Assembly (NCBI GenBank): GCA_045611765.1
Contig: JAZKXT010000003.1
Coordinates: 1-64,000 of the forward strand
Length of the DNA: 64,000 bases
Source of the DNA: UMGS1649 sp045611765
GTDB taxonomy: Bacteria; Bacillota; Clostridia; TANB77; CAG-465
Direction of reading: 5' to 3'
Below the pieces are notes generated by a model. The model was not told where the DNA came from and searched no databases. It was given only the letters and a program-made list of their open reading frames with translations. How positions within the stretch are numbered: position 1 is the first letter of the stretch; each line of letters opens with the position of its first letter. Shown piece after piece: positions 1-7,193 of this stretch. The position numbers were made by a program, and so were the translations under genes.

Positions 1-546
1 GCAGTAGAAGTAGCAAGAAGTATATATCCAAAAGCAAATACCAATTATGGAGTAGTATCTACATTTACATATGGAGTGCAATGGGATAGAACACTACCTT
101 GGTGGGTAGAAACCAAAGCGCAGAATGGAACAAAAGATGTGACAATATCTAGTAATACACAATTAAATACTAGTACAAACTATGGAAATTATAAAGACAA
201 TGCAATAGAGGTAGATTCGTTTAATGATGATGCTAAGTATCTATTGTATTCAAATAGTAGTTTAGCAACAACATATACAGATGTAACAACAGCGAAATCT
301 TCAAGTGAAAGTTGGTTATTAACAACAGGTGCAACAGAAGAAGCAAGAATAAACAATATTTATGATATGGCTGGAAACTTATACGAATGGACAATGGAGG
401 GCTACGATACCGACTACCGTGTTCGTCGTGGAGGCGTCTTCTACTTTAGTGGTGGCTACCTCCCAATTTCTGGCCGTTACTACAATAATACGTACTTCGC
501 GTCCTATACCTACGGTTTTCGCCCTACACTTTACATAAAGAAGTAG
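1..546 (+). CDS. FGE/SUMF1-like surface protein, C-terminal part (5' end outside window)
   Basis: The reading frame is open from base 1 to the TAG at 544-546, so only the last 181 codons of a longer gene are seen. The protein matches residues ~286-466 of the complete pseudopilin-FGE protein at 22516-23916 almost throughout (shared YGVQWDR, NYGNYKD, FNDxAxYLLY, SWLLTTGAT, NNIYDMAGN, EWTME). The end has the formylglycine-generating-enzyme fold hallmark: DMAGN, EW, then VRRGG and GFRP. The paralogue suggests that the missing N-terminus carries a prepilin-like segment. This fold in bacteria often serves as a binding scaffold rather than a sulfatase activator. From about base 400 the codon usage changes sharply (see VR1). 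Function inferred: displayed ligand-binding protein. Confidence 0.8.
   Translation, partial: AVEVARSIYPKANTNYGVVSTFTYGVQWDRTLPWWVETKAQNGTKDVTISSNTQLNTSTNYGNYKDNAIEVDSFNDDAKYLLYSNSSLATTYTDVTTAKSSSESWLLTTGATEEARINNIYDMAGNLYEWTMEGYDTDYRVRRGGVFYFSGGYLPISGRYYNNTYFASYTYGFRPTLYIKK
400..546 (+). other. Putative DGR variable region VR1
   Basis: The last ~48 codons end almost only in C or T and are poor in adenine at positions 1 and 2, whereas the preceding codons are A-rich and A/T-ending. Conserved residues use adenine-free codons (VRRGG as gtt cgt cgt gga ggc; GFRP as ggt ttt cgc cct), although this genome normally writes Arg as AGA. The intervening positions (tac, gac, agt, ggc, ctc, acc) are what randomised AAY codons would give. 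This is the pattern left by adenine-specific mutagenic retrohoming. No template repeat or reverse transcriptase is in the window. Confidence 0.55.
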
Positions 547-547
547 C

Positions 548-569
548 ACTGGTCACTAGCGGTGCCAGT
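548..569 (+). repeat. Hairpin immediately 3' of VR1
   Basis: ACTGG-T-CAC / GTG-CCAGT forms an 8-bp stem with one bulged T and a TAGCG loop, starting one base after the stop codon. It is not followed by a T-run, so it is a poor terminator. A short hairpin or cruciform just downstream of the variable region is a known DGR target-recognition element in phage BPP-1; that role here is inference. Confidence 0.45.
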
Positions 570-633
570 ACAGGGGTTTGTGTATAGGCATATGCGAGGT
601 AAGTTTAGACTAAAGCGTATTGTATACGGAGCG

Positions 634-655
634 AGCGATGCTGTGATGCATCGCT
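634..655. repeat. Perfect 8-bp inverted repeat (hairpin)
   Basis: AGCGATGC and GCATCGCT flank a TGTGAT loop. It directly abuts the larger inverted repeat at 656-744, making a compound structure in the non-coding stretch after VR1. No T-run follows. Confidence 0.6.
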
Positions 656-744
656 ATGAAATTGGTGCTATTGGCGCCAGTCAGAAATAGAAAAATAAAA
701 TAAGAAAAGCAATGAAAAAGTGGTGCAAATAGCGCCAATTTCAT
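656..744. repeat. 24-bp imperfect inverted repeat with ~41-nt spacer
   Basis: The arms at 656-679 and 721-744 are complementary over 24 bases with three mismatches, at least two of which become G-U pairs in RNA. The spacer is purine-rich. No transposase gene lies between the arms. It may be a folded 3' UTR or RNA, or the trace of a small mobile repeat. Confidence 0.6.
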
Positions 745-756
745 GAGCAAAGTCAC

Positions 757-828
757 CTCCTAGTGGAGTGTAGGAATATATAAATCTAGATTGCTTTATG
801 TCTACTACACTTCTACTAGGAGTTTTTT
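757..828 (+). terminator. Terminator-like long hairpin plus T6
   Basis: Arms at 757-773 and 805-822 (ctcctagtgg... and ...actaggag) are complementary over about 17 bp with one bulge, separated by 31 nt and followed by TTTTTT. It probably ends transcription from the truncated surface-protein gene; the loop is unusually long. Confidence 0.55.
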
Positions 829-1250
829 ATGTATTATGAATTATTTAATGATGTGTTTTCGGACAACGAAAATGCAATATGTATATTTTAGATGGGAGTT
901 TTTTATGTTGCTTTAAATGAACAAGCAGTGTATTTAAGTGAATTGTTAGTACTTAAAAAAGTATGTTTTTCACTAGTAATATGTAGGGTGGGATTTCTCA
1001 AGGAAGTATAACAAAATATGTTAAGAAACGGAAAGATTTAATTATAAGTTTTGTAGTATTAGATGCTTGTAATATGGATGGTTCTGCAGATTATACATAT
1101 GCTCTAAAAGGATTTAATAAAAAATATGAATTTGTAGACAAAAGCTTTGTGCTTAATAAATGTAATTATATATGTGATCGTAAAAGATATACATATTTGC
1201 TAGTCAGTATTAATTGTTATAACAAATTTAAGATTTTGCTGGAAAAATAG
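829..1250 (+). pseudogene. Decayed coding remnants, unidentified
   Basis: Three short open stretches lie in different frames. 830-892 would start MYYELFNDVF and end after 20 codons. 892-1011 encodes 39 residues starting MGVFYVALNE. 987-1250 is an 88-codon stretch without a convincing start that ends YNKFKILLEK. The overlapping, frame-shifted arrangement and lack of ribosome binding sites look like a gene broken by frameshifts and stops. I do not recognise the family. Between 1251 and 1319 I see nothing else. Confidence 0.35.
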
Positions 1251-1319
1251 GAAAATGGAAAAGTAACAAGAGAATTTTTTGACTGAGAATATGGTAGAAT
1301 TTTCTATACCTTCAAACTC

Positions 1320-1348
1320 TTGTATATCACAGTGTTTTATGGTATAAT
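1320..1348 (+). promoter_or_regulatory. Sigma-A promoter for the membrane protein gene
   Basis: TTGTAT at 1320-1325 and TATAAT at 1343-1348 with a 17-bp spacer, about 20 bp upstream of the start codon region. Confidence 0.6.
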
Positions 1349-1367
1349 GGGACTATTAAAATTGTAG

Positions 1368-2627
1368 GTGTGGGAATTGAAAAGAAGTAGAATTATTTGT
1401 AGCATAATCACAGTAATATATATAATAATTTCAGTAGCACTTTCTTTGATACTTTTAAAGAGTACAGTTGAAACAAAAAGTGGTGTGAATATAAACATTA
1501 AAATAGCACATATAGGGATTTTTTGTGCTTGTACACTTGTATATATATGGGTAAGAAATAAGCTTGCGAAAAAGATGAACAACAAAGCAATGAGTATAAA
1601 AATATCTCGTGTTTACTGCTATTTATACTTGGCTGTGATTGTTTTCGTATCGAGGTTTGTTATGGCATATAGTCTTAAAGATGTTGCAATAGACAAATTA
1701 CAACCAGGATTTAATGTGGGACTAGGTTCATATATAAACTATGGTCTTGGTATATTGGTTAGAAATCAAATGTATGCCAATGTTATATTAAATTCTGTGC
1801 TTGTATTTTTATCATGTATTTTTGTTAAGAAAATAGCACTTAATATAACTCAAAACGACATGGTAGCCACAACTATTAGTATTATATACATACTAACTCC
1901 TCAGGCCTTAGTGTTTGTTGGTGAGTATGTAAGATATGGATATAACGTACTTGTTATACTTGCGGGAATATATACATTTTTACATATTATAGATGAAGTT
2001 AAGAAGTTTAATAAGAAGAATAATAAATACTTAATATATGCGGCTGTTTTGGGAGTGATACAATCAGTAGATATTATATTGGGCGGTTCGTACATACTAT
2101 GGCTTGTAACAATGCTTATAGCAACAAGTATAGCTATGTATGTAGACGGAATAAATATAAAATTAGGATTTAAGCAAAAATTAGGATACAAGCTTAAAAG
2201 ATTAGCCGAAAAAGTAGAAAAAGTAAACATTTCAAAATTATTAGTTGTATCAAGTATTTCTTTAGGAATTAGCGTAGTGACAACAATAATATGTTCAGCC
2301 GTTGGACTTAATACAGGATGGCAAGCATTTAGCGAGGAAAACGCGTTAAACATATTAATGCATTCTAGAAACTATTATATAATATTGATTATAGCAGCAT
2401 TAGTGTTTGAAATAATTGCTGTTATAACAAAGAGAAAGATAGACATTAAAATGTATATAATAAAAATAATGTTTATTGTATATTCATTATTAATGTTTTT
2501 CATGATAGATAACATATATGGAGCTGTAGCATTTGATGTACTGTTAATATTAAATGCAATTATGAATATATGTAACATCTGTTATAACAGGGAAGAACGA
2601 ATAAAATTATTAAACGACAAAAATTAA
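1368..2627 (+). CDS. Multi-pass membrane protein of unknown function
   Basis: The 419-residue protein has about ten hydrophobic segments, with the first beginning near residue 10, and ends in a short basic tail. Around residues 112-155 it resembles the layout of GT-C-fold membrane glycosyltransferases (a loop after TM3, then GLGSYINYGLG), but there is no motif secure enough to assign it. The GTG at 1368 sits inside the AGGTG Shine-Dalgarno, so the TTG at 1377 (giving LKRSRIIC) is the more likely start. It lies 21 bp upstream of dnaG on the same strand and may be co-transcribed with it. No transfer signs; codon usage is normal. Confidence 0.7.
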   Translation: MWELKRSRIICSIITVIYIIISVALSLILLKSTVETKSGVNINIKIAHIGIFCACTLVYIWVRNKLAKKMNNKAMSIKISRVYCYLYLAVIVFVSRFVMAYSLKDVAIDKLQPGFNVGLGSYINYGLGILVRNQMYANVILNSVLVFLSCIFVKKIALNITQNDMVATTISIIYILTPQALVFVGEYVRYGYNVLVILAGIYTFLHIIDEVKKFNKKNNKYLIYAAVLGVIQSVDIILGGSYILWLVTMLIATSIAMYVDGINIKLGFKQKLGYKLKRLAEKVEKVNISKLLVVSSISLGISVVTTIICSAVGLNTGWQAFSEENALNILMHSRNYYIILIIAALVFEIIAVITKRKIDIKMYIIKIMFIVYSLLMFFMIDNIYGAVAFDVLLILNAIMNICNICYNREERIKLLNDKN

Positions 2628-2648
2628 AATAATGAGAAGGAGGAAAAA

Positions 2649-4442
2649 ATGGCATTCTATTCAGAGGATTTAGTAGACGAAATCTTAGCTTCAACAGATA
2701 TAGTTGAAGTTGTAAATGAATATGTACCGCTAAAAAGAAGAGGCGCAAATTATTTGGGCCTTTGTCCTTTCCACAAGGAAAAAACACCTTCTTTTACTGT
2801 GTCACCAGACAAGCAAATTTACAAATGTTTTGGGTGTGGTCAAGGAGGTTCGGTGCTACAATTTATATCTAAACTAGAAAATTTAGATTTTAAAGATACA
2901 CTAGAACATTTAGCTGAAAGAGCTAATATTGACCTTGAAAAATTTAAATTAAACAGCTCTTTTAATGATGGTAAAAAAGAGATAAAAGATGTAATAGAAA
3001 GAATTAATAAAGCTACTGCAAGATATTTTTATGAAGCGTTAACAGAAGAATTAAAAGAGCCAAATAGTAATTTAAAATCTTATCTAATAAAAAGACAATT
3101 GGATAAAAATACGATAGTAAGATTTGGTTTAGGGTTTGGTTCTAAGAGAACAGAAACGCTAGTACAACATCTAACAAAATTGGGGTATAACAAAAACGAG
3201 ATATTATCCGCTGGTGTTGTTTCTAAAAATATGAAAGGGGATATATACGAGAACTTTGCAGGAAGACTAATATTCCCAATTTTAGATGTAAGAGAAAGAG
3301 TTATAGGATTTGGTGGAAGGGTGTTAGATAAGTCTCTCCCTAAATACGTTAATTCTCCAGAAAATGCTCTTTACCACAAAGGTAGTAATCTATATGGATT
3401 AAATGTTGCCAAGAAAGAACAACTAAACGAGATAATAATAGTAGAAGGATATATGGACACAGTTGCTCTTCACAAATCTGGTATTACTAATGCTGTTGCA
3501 AGTCTTGGTACTGCGCTTACTGAAAAACAAGCAAAGCTTCTTAAAAAATATGCACCAACTGTTATTATTGGATATGACCAAGATGGGGCAGGACAAGCTG
3601 CGACGCTTAGAGCAATAGATATACTTGCTAAAGAAGAATTAAAAGTAAAAGTATTAAAGCTTGATCACGACGATGTAAAAGACCCAGACGAATATATAAA
3701 TAGATATGGAAAAGAACATTTTGAAGCGTGTGTAAAAAATAGCATATCTGCTGTTGAATACAAAATATCTAGACTAGAAAGTCTTTTAGATAAAGAAGAT
3801 TTCCATAAAAAAGTAGAATTCCTAACCAAAGTGGCAGCAATATTATCTGGTATTAATAATGAAATAGAACAAGAAATGTATTTAGATTTAATTTCAAAGA
3901 AATATAATGTAAGTCGCGATGCAATAAAATCTGAAATAGATAAAAAGACAAAAAAAGAAGTTAAAAGAGAAAACAAAATACAATTAAATGAAAAGGCAAA
4001 GCAGCCTACAGTAATGACGTTAAGAAAAAAACAAGAAGAATATATTATTGCATTAATATTTACAAAGGATAAGAAGATAATAAATAATGTTTTTGATAGA
4101 TTTAAAGAAACAGATTTTGAATATGACGAAATTAGAGATTTGTTTGCAATGCTAAAAGATTTAAATGGTAAAGAGGATTTATCTAAAATAAATCTTCTTA
4201 CAAAATTTAATAGCGAAACAGATAATGTAAATTTAATTACGGAAATACTTGCGATGGATATGTCTCAGTTCGATAAGCAAAAGCTATATAATGAATTGGA
4301 TAATACGTTTAAAAAGTATTATTACCAAAAAAGAAGAGCTGAAATACTTGGAAGGTTGAACTCGGATATATCTGCGGATGAAAAGCAACTACTTGAAATA
4401 GAACTAGGCCAAATATTACTAAAAATAGCAAAAATAAAATAA
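2649..4442 (+). CDS. dnaG: DNA primase
   Basis: DnaG synthesises RNA primers at the replication fork and works with the replicative helicase. The N-terminal CHC2 zinc finger is visible (C39, H42, C60, C63 in CPFH...CFGC). The TOPRIM catalytic core follows, with E266 in VEGYMD and D310/D312 in GYDQDGAG. The C-terminal ~150 residues form the usual charged helical helicase-binding region. The length of 597 residues is normal. A GAAGGAGG ribosome binding site precedes the ATG. It is followed by rpoD after 71 bp, the classical macromolecular-synthesis operon order of Firmicutes. Confidence 0.97.
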   Translation: MAFYSEDLVDEILASTDIVEVVNEYVPLKRRGANYLGLCPFHKEKTPSFTVSPDKQIYKCFGCGQGGSVLQFISKLENLDFKDTLEHLAERANIDLEKFKLNSSFNDGKKEIKDVIERINKATARYFYEALTEELKEPNSNLKSYLIKRQLDKNTIVRFGLGFGSKRTETLVQHLTKLGYNKNEILSAGVVSKNMKGDIYENFAGRLIFPILDVRERVIGFGGRVLDKSLPKYVNSPENALYHKGSNLYGLNVAKKEQLNEIIIVEGYMDTVALHKSGITNAVASLGTALTEKQAKLLKKYAPTVIIGYDQDGAGQAATLRAIDILAKEELKVKVLKLDHDDVKDPDEYINRYGKEHFEACVKNSISAVEYKISRLESLLDKEDFHKKVEFLTKVAAILSGINNEIEQEMYLDLISKKYNVSRDAIKSEIDKKTKKEVKRENKIQLNEKAKQPTVMTLRKKQEEYIIALIFTKDKKIINNVFDRFKETDFEYDEIRDLFAMLKDLNGKEDLSKINLLTKFNSETDNVNLITEILAMDMSQFDKQKLYNELDNTFKKYYYQKRRAEILGRLNSDISADEKQLLEIELGQILLKIAKIK

Positions 4443-4513
4443 ATATTTTCAAAATAGTTGTAATTATTTAATGGATATTGTATAAATAATATATTGGGGA
4501 GAGTATAATATAT

Positions 4514-5815
4514 ATGGGTAAAAAAATTGAAAAAGATGAAATAGAGGAAATAATGGAAGAAAAAACAGCTAAAAAGAAAGTAGCCAAAACTACTAAAAAA
4601 AGTGAAAAGCAAATTGCAATGGAAGGCTTTGTAGAGGCCGCGAAGGAAAAGAAAAGTTTCACATATAAAGAAATAGTAGACTTTATGGGTGAAATGGGAC
4701 TTACTCCAGAAGAATTAGATGATTTATATAAAGAATTAGAAAAAGCTGGAATAGAAATGGCGGCAGAAGAACCAACATCTACTTTAGAGCCCGAACCAGA
4801 AGAAGATGATGATGACGATGATATCAAAGCAGGTATTATAGAAAAACTTGCTACAGGTGTAGATGCGGGTGGCTCTGTTGCAGAATTAGACATTGAACCT
4901 AATTTAGAAGATATAAGTGAAATAGAGAAGAACATCTTGTTGGAAGATATAAATGATTTCTCGTTTATAGATAATATAAGTGTAGATGACCCAGTTAGAA
5001 TGTTCTTAAAAGAAATCGGAAAAATACAATTATTATCTCTAGATGAAGAGGCTGAACTTGCAGATAGAATGGTTAACGGAGATAAAAAGGCTAAGAAAAA
5101 ATTAGTTGAATCGAACTTAAGACTTGTTGTAAGTATAGCTAAAAGATATATCGGACGTGGAATGCACTTCTTAGATTTAATACAAGAAGGAAATCTTGGA
5201 TTAATAAAAGCTGTAGATAAATTTGACCCGACAAAAGGATATAAATTTAGTACATATGCCACTTGGTGGATTAGACAAGCGATTACTCGTGCAATAGCTG
5301 ACCAAGCAAGAACTATAAGAATACCAGTACATATGGTTGAAACTATAAACCGTCTTATGAGAAACTCTAGACACTTACTTCAAACGTTAGGTAGAGAACC
5401 GACTCCAGAAGAAATTGCAGCTGAGATGGAAATACCAGTTGAAAAAGTAAGAGACATTTTAAAAATTTCGCAAGACCCGATATCTTTAGAGACACCAGTT
5501 GGAGAAGAGGATGATAGTAGCGTTGGAAACTTTATACCAGATGATGATGCACCATCTCCATCTGACCAAGCGGCAGACGTTCTTTTAAAGGAACAAATTG
5601 AAGAGGTAATGGAAACGTTAACTCCTAGAGAGGCAAGAGTATTGCGTTTAAGATTTGGACTAGAGGATGGAAGAACAAGAACTTTAGAAGAAGTTGGTCG
5701 TGAGTTCATGGTAACAAGAGAAAGAATAAGACAAATTGAAGCTAAAGCTTTAAGAAAATTAAGACATCCTTCAAGAAGTAAAAAACTTAAAGATTTCATG
5801 AGTACGGACAAATAA
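4514..5815 (+). CDS. rpoD: RNA polymerase primary sigma factor (sigma-70/SigA)
   Basis: This is the housekeeping sigma factor that directs RNA polymerase to the TTGACA/TATAAT promoters seen throughout this window. Visible parts are a region 1.1-like helical N-terminus, an acidic linker with a run of six Asp near residue 100, region 1.2 (DDPVRMFLKEIG), region 2 (NLRLVVSIAKRYIGRG ... FSTYATWWIRQAITRA, which melts and reads the -10), region 3 and the region 4 helix-turn-helix (EVGREFMVTRERIRQIE) for the -35. The 433-residue length is usual for the genus-level neighbours. Downstream of dnaG; a strong hairpin terminator follows at 5848. Confidence 0.97.
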   Translation: MGKKIEKDEIEEIMEEKTAKKKVAKTTKKSEKQIAMEGFVEAAKEKKSFTYKEIVDFMGEMGLTPEELDDLYKELEKAGIEMAAEEPTSTLEPEPEEDDDDDDIKAGIIEKLATGVDAGGSVAELDIEPNLEDISEIEKNILLEDINDFSFIDNISVDDPVRMFLKEIGKIQLLSLDEEAELADRMVNGDKKAKKKLVESNLRLVVSIAKRYIGRGMHFLDLIQEGNLGLIKAVDKFDPTKGYKFSTYATWWIRQAITRAIADQARTIRIPVHMVETINRLMRNSRHLLQTLGREPTPEEIAAEMEIPVEKVRDILKISQDPISLETPVGEEDDSSVGNFIPDDDAPSPSDQAADVLLKEQIEEVMETLTPREARVLRLRFGLEDGRTRTLEEVGREFMVTRERIRQIEAKALRKLRHPSRSKKLKDFMSTDK

Positions 5816-5847
5816 TAAAATATAAGTTATACTAACAGATAAAACAA

Positions 5848-5880
5848 TAGAGGAAAGCATATTGCTTTCCTCTAATTTTA
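5848..5880. terminator. Bidirectional rho-independent terminator
   Basis: An 11-bp perfect stem (TAGAGGAAAGC / GCTTTCCTCTA) with a 5-nt loop is followed by ATTTTA. It lies between rpoD and the convergent zinc-ribbon gene and may serve both. Confidence 0.85.
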
Positions 5881-5901
5881 GGCGGCGAATATGGAAGAAG
5901 G

Positions 5902-6534
5902 TTAATCTTCGTCTGTAGCCTTGTAATCCAAACGTTGCATAAGCCTGTTTAGCTGATAACGAAATTCGGATTCAGTAAGAAGCGTTTCAGCGGGATTGTC
6001 TTTGCCGATGCTGTGAATCAAATACTTACCCTTAAAACTGGGAAGAACACATTCTCTGAAAACAGGATTGCCTTCGAAGAGACAATCATATGCTGTAGTA
6101 ATCAGGTCGATATAGGCTTGGGAATCGCGCTTGATAGCAACGCCGTTCCAATACAGATAACCATCTTCGCGCCAATCGCCGAAAAACACTTTTAATTTGT
6201 GGACCATTGGCCCGGAACAGTGCTCACAAACATATTTTTGCAGCTCCGGGTCTTTAATCCGCAGAGATTGTAAAAAAGATTCCATAGACAAGCAATGCGT
6301 GTCATCGGCAACGCCGGGGTTCAGTCTTGTGTACAGCAAAAATTCGTGTGGGAACATGTTGGACAGAGCAGAAGTTTCATCGTCGGCGTAAAGGATGTCG
6401 ACAGTGTTCTCAAGGCTGTCCCATTGGCATTCCGGACAAACATAATGGTATTTGCTTGTCAGACCGAAAGACAGGTTAACGATTTTACCGCACTTCGGAC
6501 ATATGATGCTTGGTTTTAACTTGGTGTCAAACAT
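5902..6534 (-). CDS. Zinc-ribbon protein of unknown function, compositionally foreign
   Basis: The 210-residue protein begins with CPKC (residues 12-15) and CPEC (33-36), a classical zinc ribbon, and has a further CEHC near residue 104. It is otherwise acidic, with no membrane segment or recognisable catalytic motif. The ribosome binding site AAGGAG lies 9 bp before the ATG. Codon choice is clearly different from all neighbours: many GC-ending codons (GCG, CCG, GGC, CTG) against the A/T-ending habit here, suggesting recent transfer. It is a single-gene unit between the rpoD terminator and the tRNA pair. I cannot name a function; nucleic-acid or protein binding through the ribbon is the most one can infer. 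Confidence 0.75.
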   Translation of the reverse strand: MFDTKLKPSIICPKCGKIVNLSFGLTSKYHYVCPECQWDSLENTVDILYADDETSALSNMFPHEFLLYTRLNPGVADDTHCLSMESFLQSLRIKDPELQKYVCEHCSGPMVHKLKVFFGDWREDGYLYWNGVAIKRDSQAYIDLITTAYDCLFEGNPVFRECVLPSFKGKYLIHSIGKDNPAETLLTESEFRYQLNRLMQRLDYKATDED

Positions 6535-6682
6535 ATAAAGTCACTCCTTAAGTTTAATTTGTGTAATTTTTAGACAATTTAATTATATCACATGTGTCAA
6601 GAGGAAAAGTGAACATAAAATATATAAAAAATTATATTAGATTTAAATATAAAAAAATACAAGTATATTAAATACTTGCATT

Positions 6683-6990
6683 TGGTGGGAGGGGATGGAT
6701 TCGAACCATCGTAAGCGAACGCTAACAGATTTCTTACTACTATAACTTTCGTTACCAATTAATGTTTGTAGTCTGGACTTTCTCTTTATCTTCCGATGGA
6801 AGATACCCGGTATAAAGTCTCTACACTCAAAGATTAAAATCTTTTAGCTCGGGATTGCCATCAGCATTACCTGTTAAGGTTTCCCCGAATTAGCCGGATT
6901 TTCATCATACAATCACTTGCATGAGCTGCAAATTTAGGTCTTAAACCAAAGACTACAGTCTGCCTCCTTTAGCCACTCGGACACCCGCCC
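6683..6990 (-). tRNA. tRNA-Tyr(GUA) interrupted by a group I intron
   Basis: Read on the minus strand, exon 1 (6990-6955) ends in the anticodon loop at CUGU and exon 2 (6732-6683) resumes AAAUCUG. Joined, they give the stem GCAGA / UCUGU around loop CUGUAAA, so the anticodon is GUA. The long variable arm (AGCG-UU-CGCU) fits a type II tRNA-Tyr. The T arm GATGG-TTCGAAT-CCATC and an encoded CCA are present. The acceptor GGGCGGG/CCCTCCC has one C4-U69 mismatch. Confidence 0.88.
6733..6954 (-). ncRNA. Group I self-splicing intron in the tRNA-Tyr anticodon loop
   Basis: This is a 222-nt intron with no ORF. The upstream exon ends in U and the intron ends in G, as group I introns require. Core signatures on the minus strand are CAAUCCCGAGC (P6/P7, cf. 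the AAUCCnGAGC consensus), AGAGACU (P7/P3) and AGUCCAGACU (P7 3' strand). P1 can form between exon CUGU and intron GCAG with the U-G wobble at the splice site, directly before a P2 hairpin CAUGCAA-GUGA-UUGUAUG closed by a GNRA loop. Size and core resemble the small tRNA introns of cyanobacteria (subgroup IC3). Confidence 0.88.
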
Positions 6991-7016
6991 ATAATATATA
7001 TTCACTACTTTATGTG

Positions 7017-7093
7017 TGGTGGGCCTTCAAGGATTCGAACCTTGGACCCACCGGTTATGAGCCGGTTGCTCTGACCAACTGAGCTAAAGGCCC
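7017..7093 (-). tRNA. tRNA with CAU anticodon, probably tRNA-Ile2 (lysidine type)
   Basis: A complete cloverleaf: acceptor GGGCCTT/AAGGCCC, D arm AGCTCAGTTGGTCAGAGC, anticodon arm CCGGCTCATAACCGG, T arm CAAGG-TTCGAAT-CCTTG, and an encoded CCA. The CAU anticodon could mean Met or Ile2. The GGCTCATAACC anticodon region and CCTTTAGCTCAGTTGG are closer to the Bacillus tRNA-Ile(CAU) that TilS converts to lysidine than to elongator Met (GGTTCATACCC). Confidence 0.9.
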
Positions 7094-7193
7094 ACACATC
7101 GTAGTGAACAATTAATATTATAGTTAATTTATATTTGTTTGTCAATAGAAAAAATGAAATTTTTTAAATATTTTGTCAAGTTAACATAAGTAA

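Noticed and set aside
546..1366. A DGR template repeat, Avd or reverse transcriptase beside VR1
   Set aside because: I found no adenine-rich copy of the tail and no RT motif (YxDD-like) in this stretch or the rest of the window; the DGR core must be elsewhere if it exists.
6295..6519. Plus-strand frames opposite the zinc-ribbon gene
   Set aside because: They have no ribosome sites and are shadows of the minus-strand gene.
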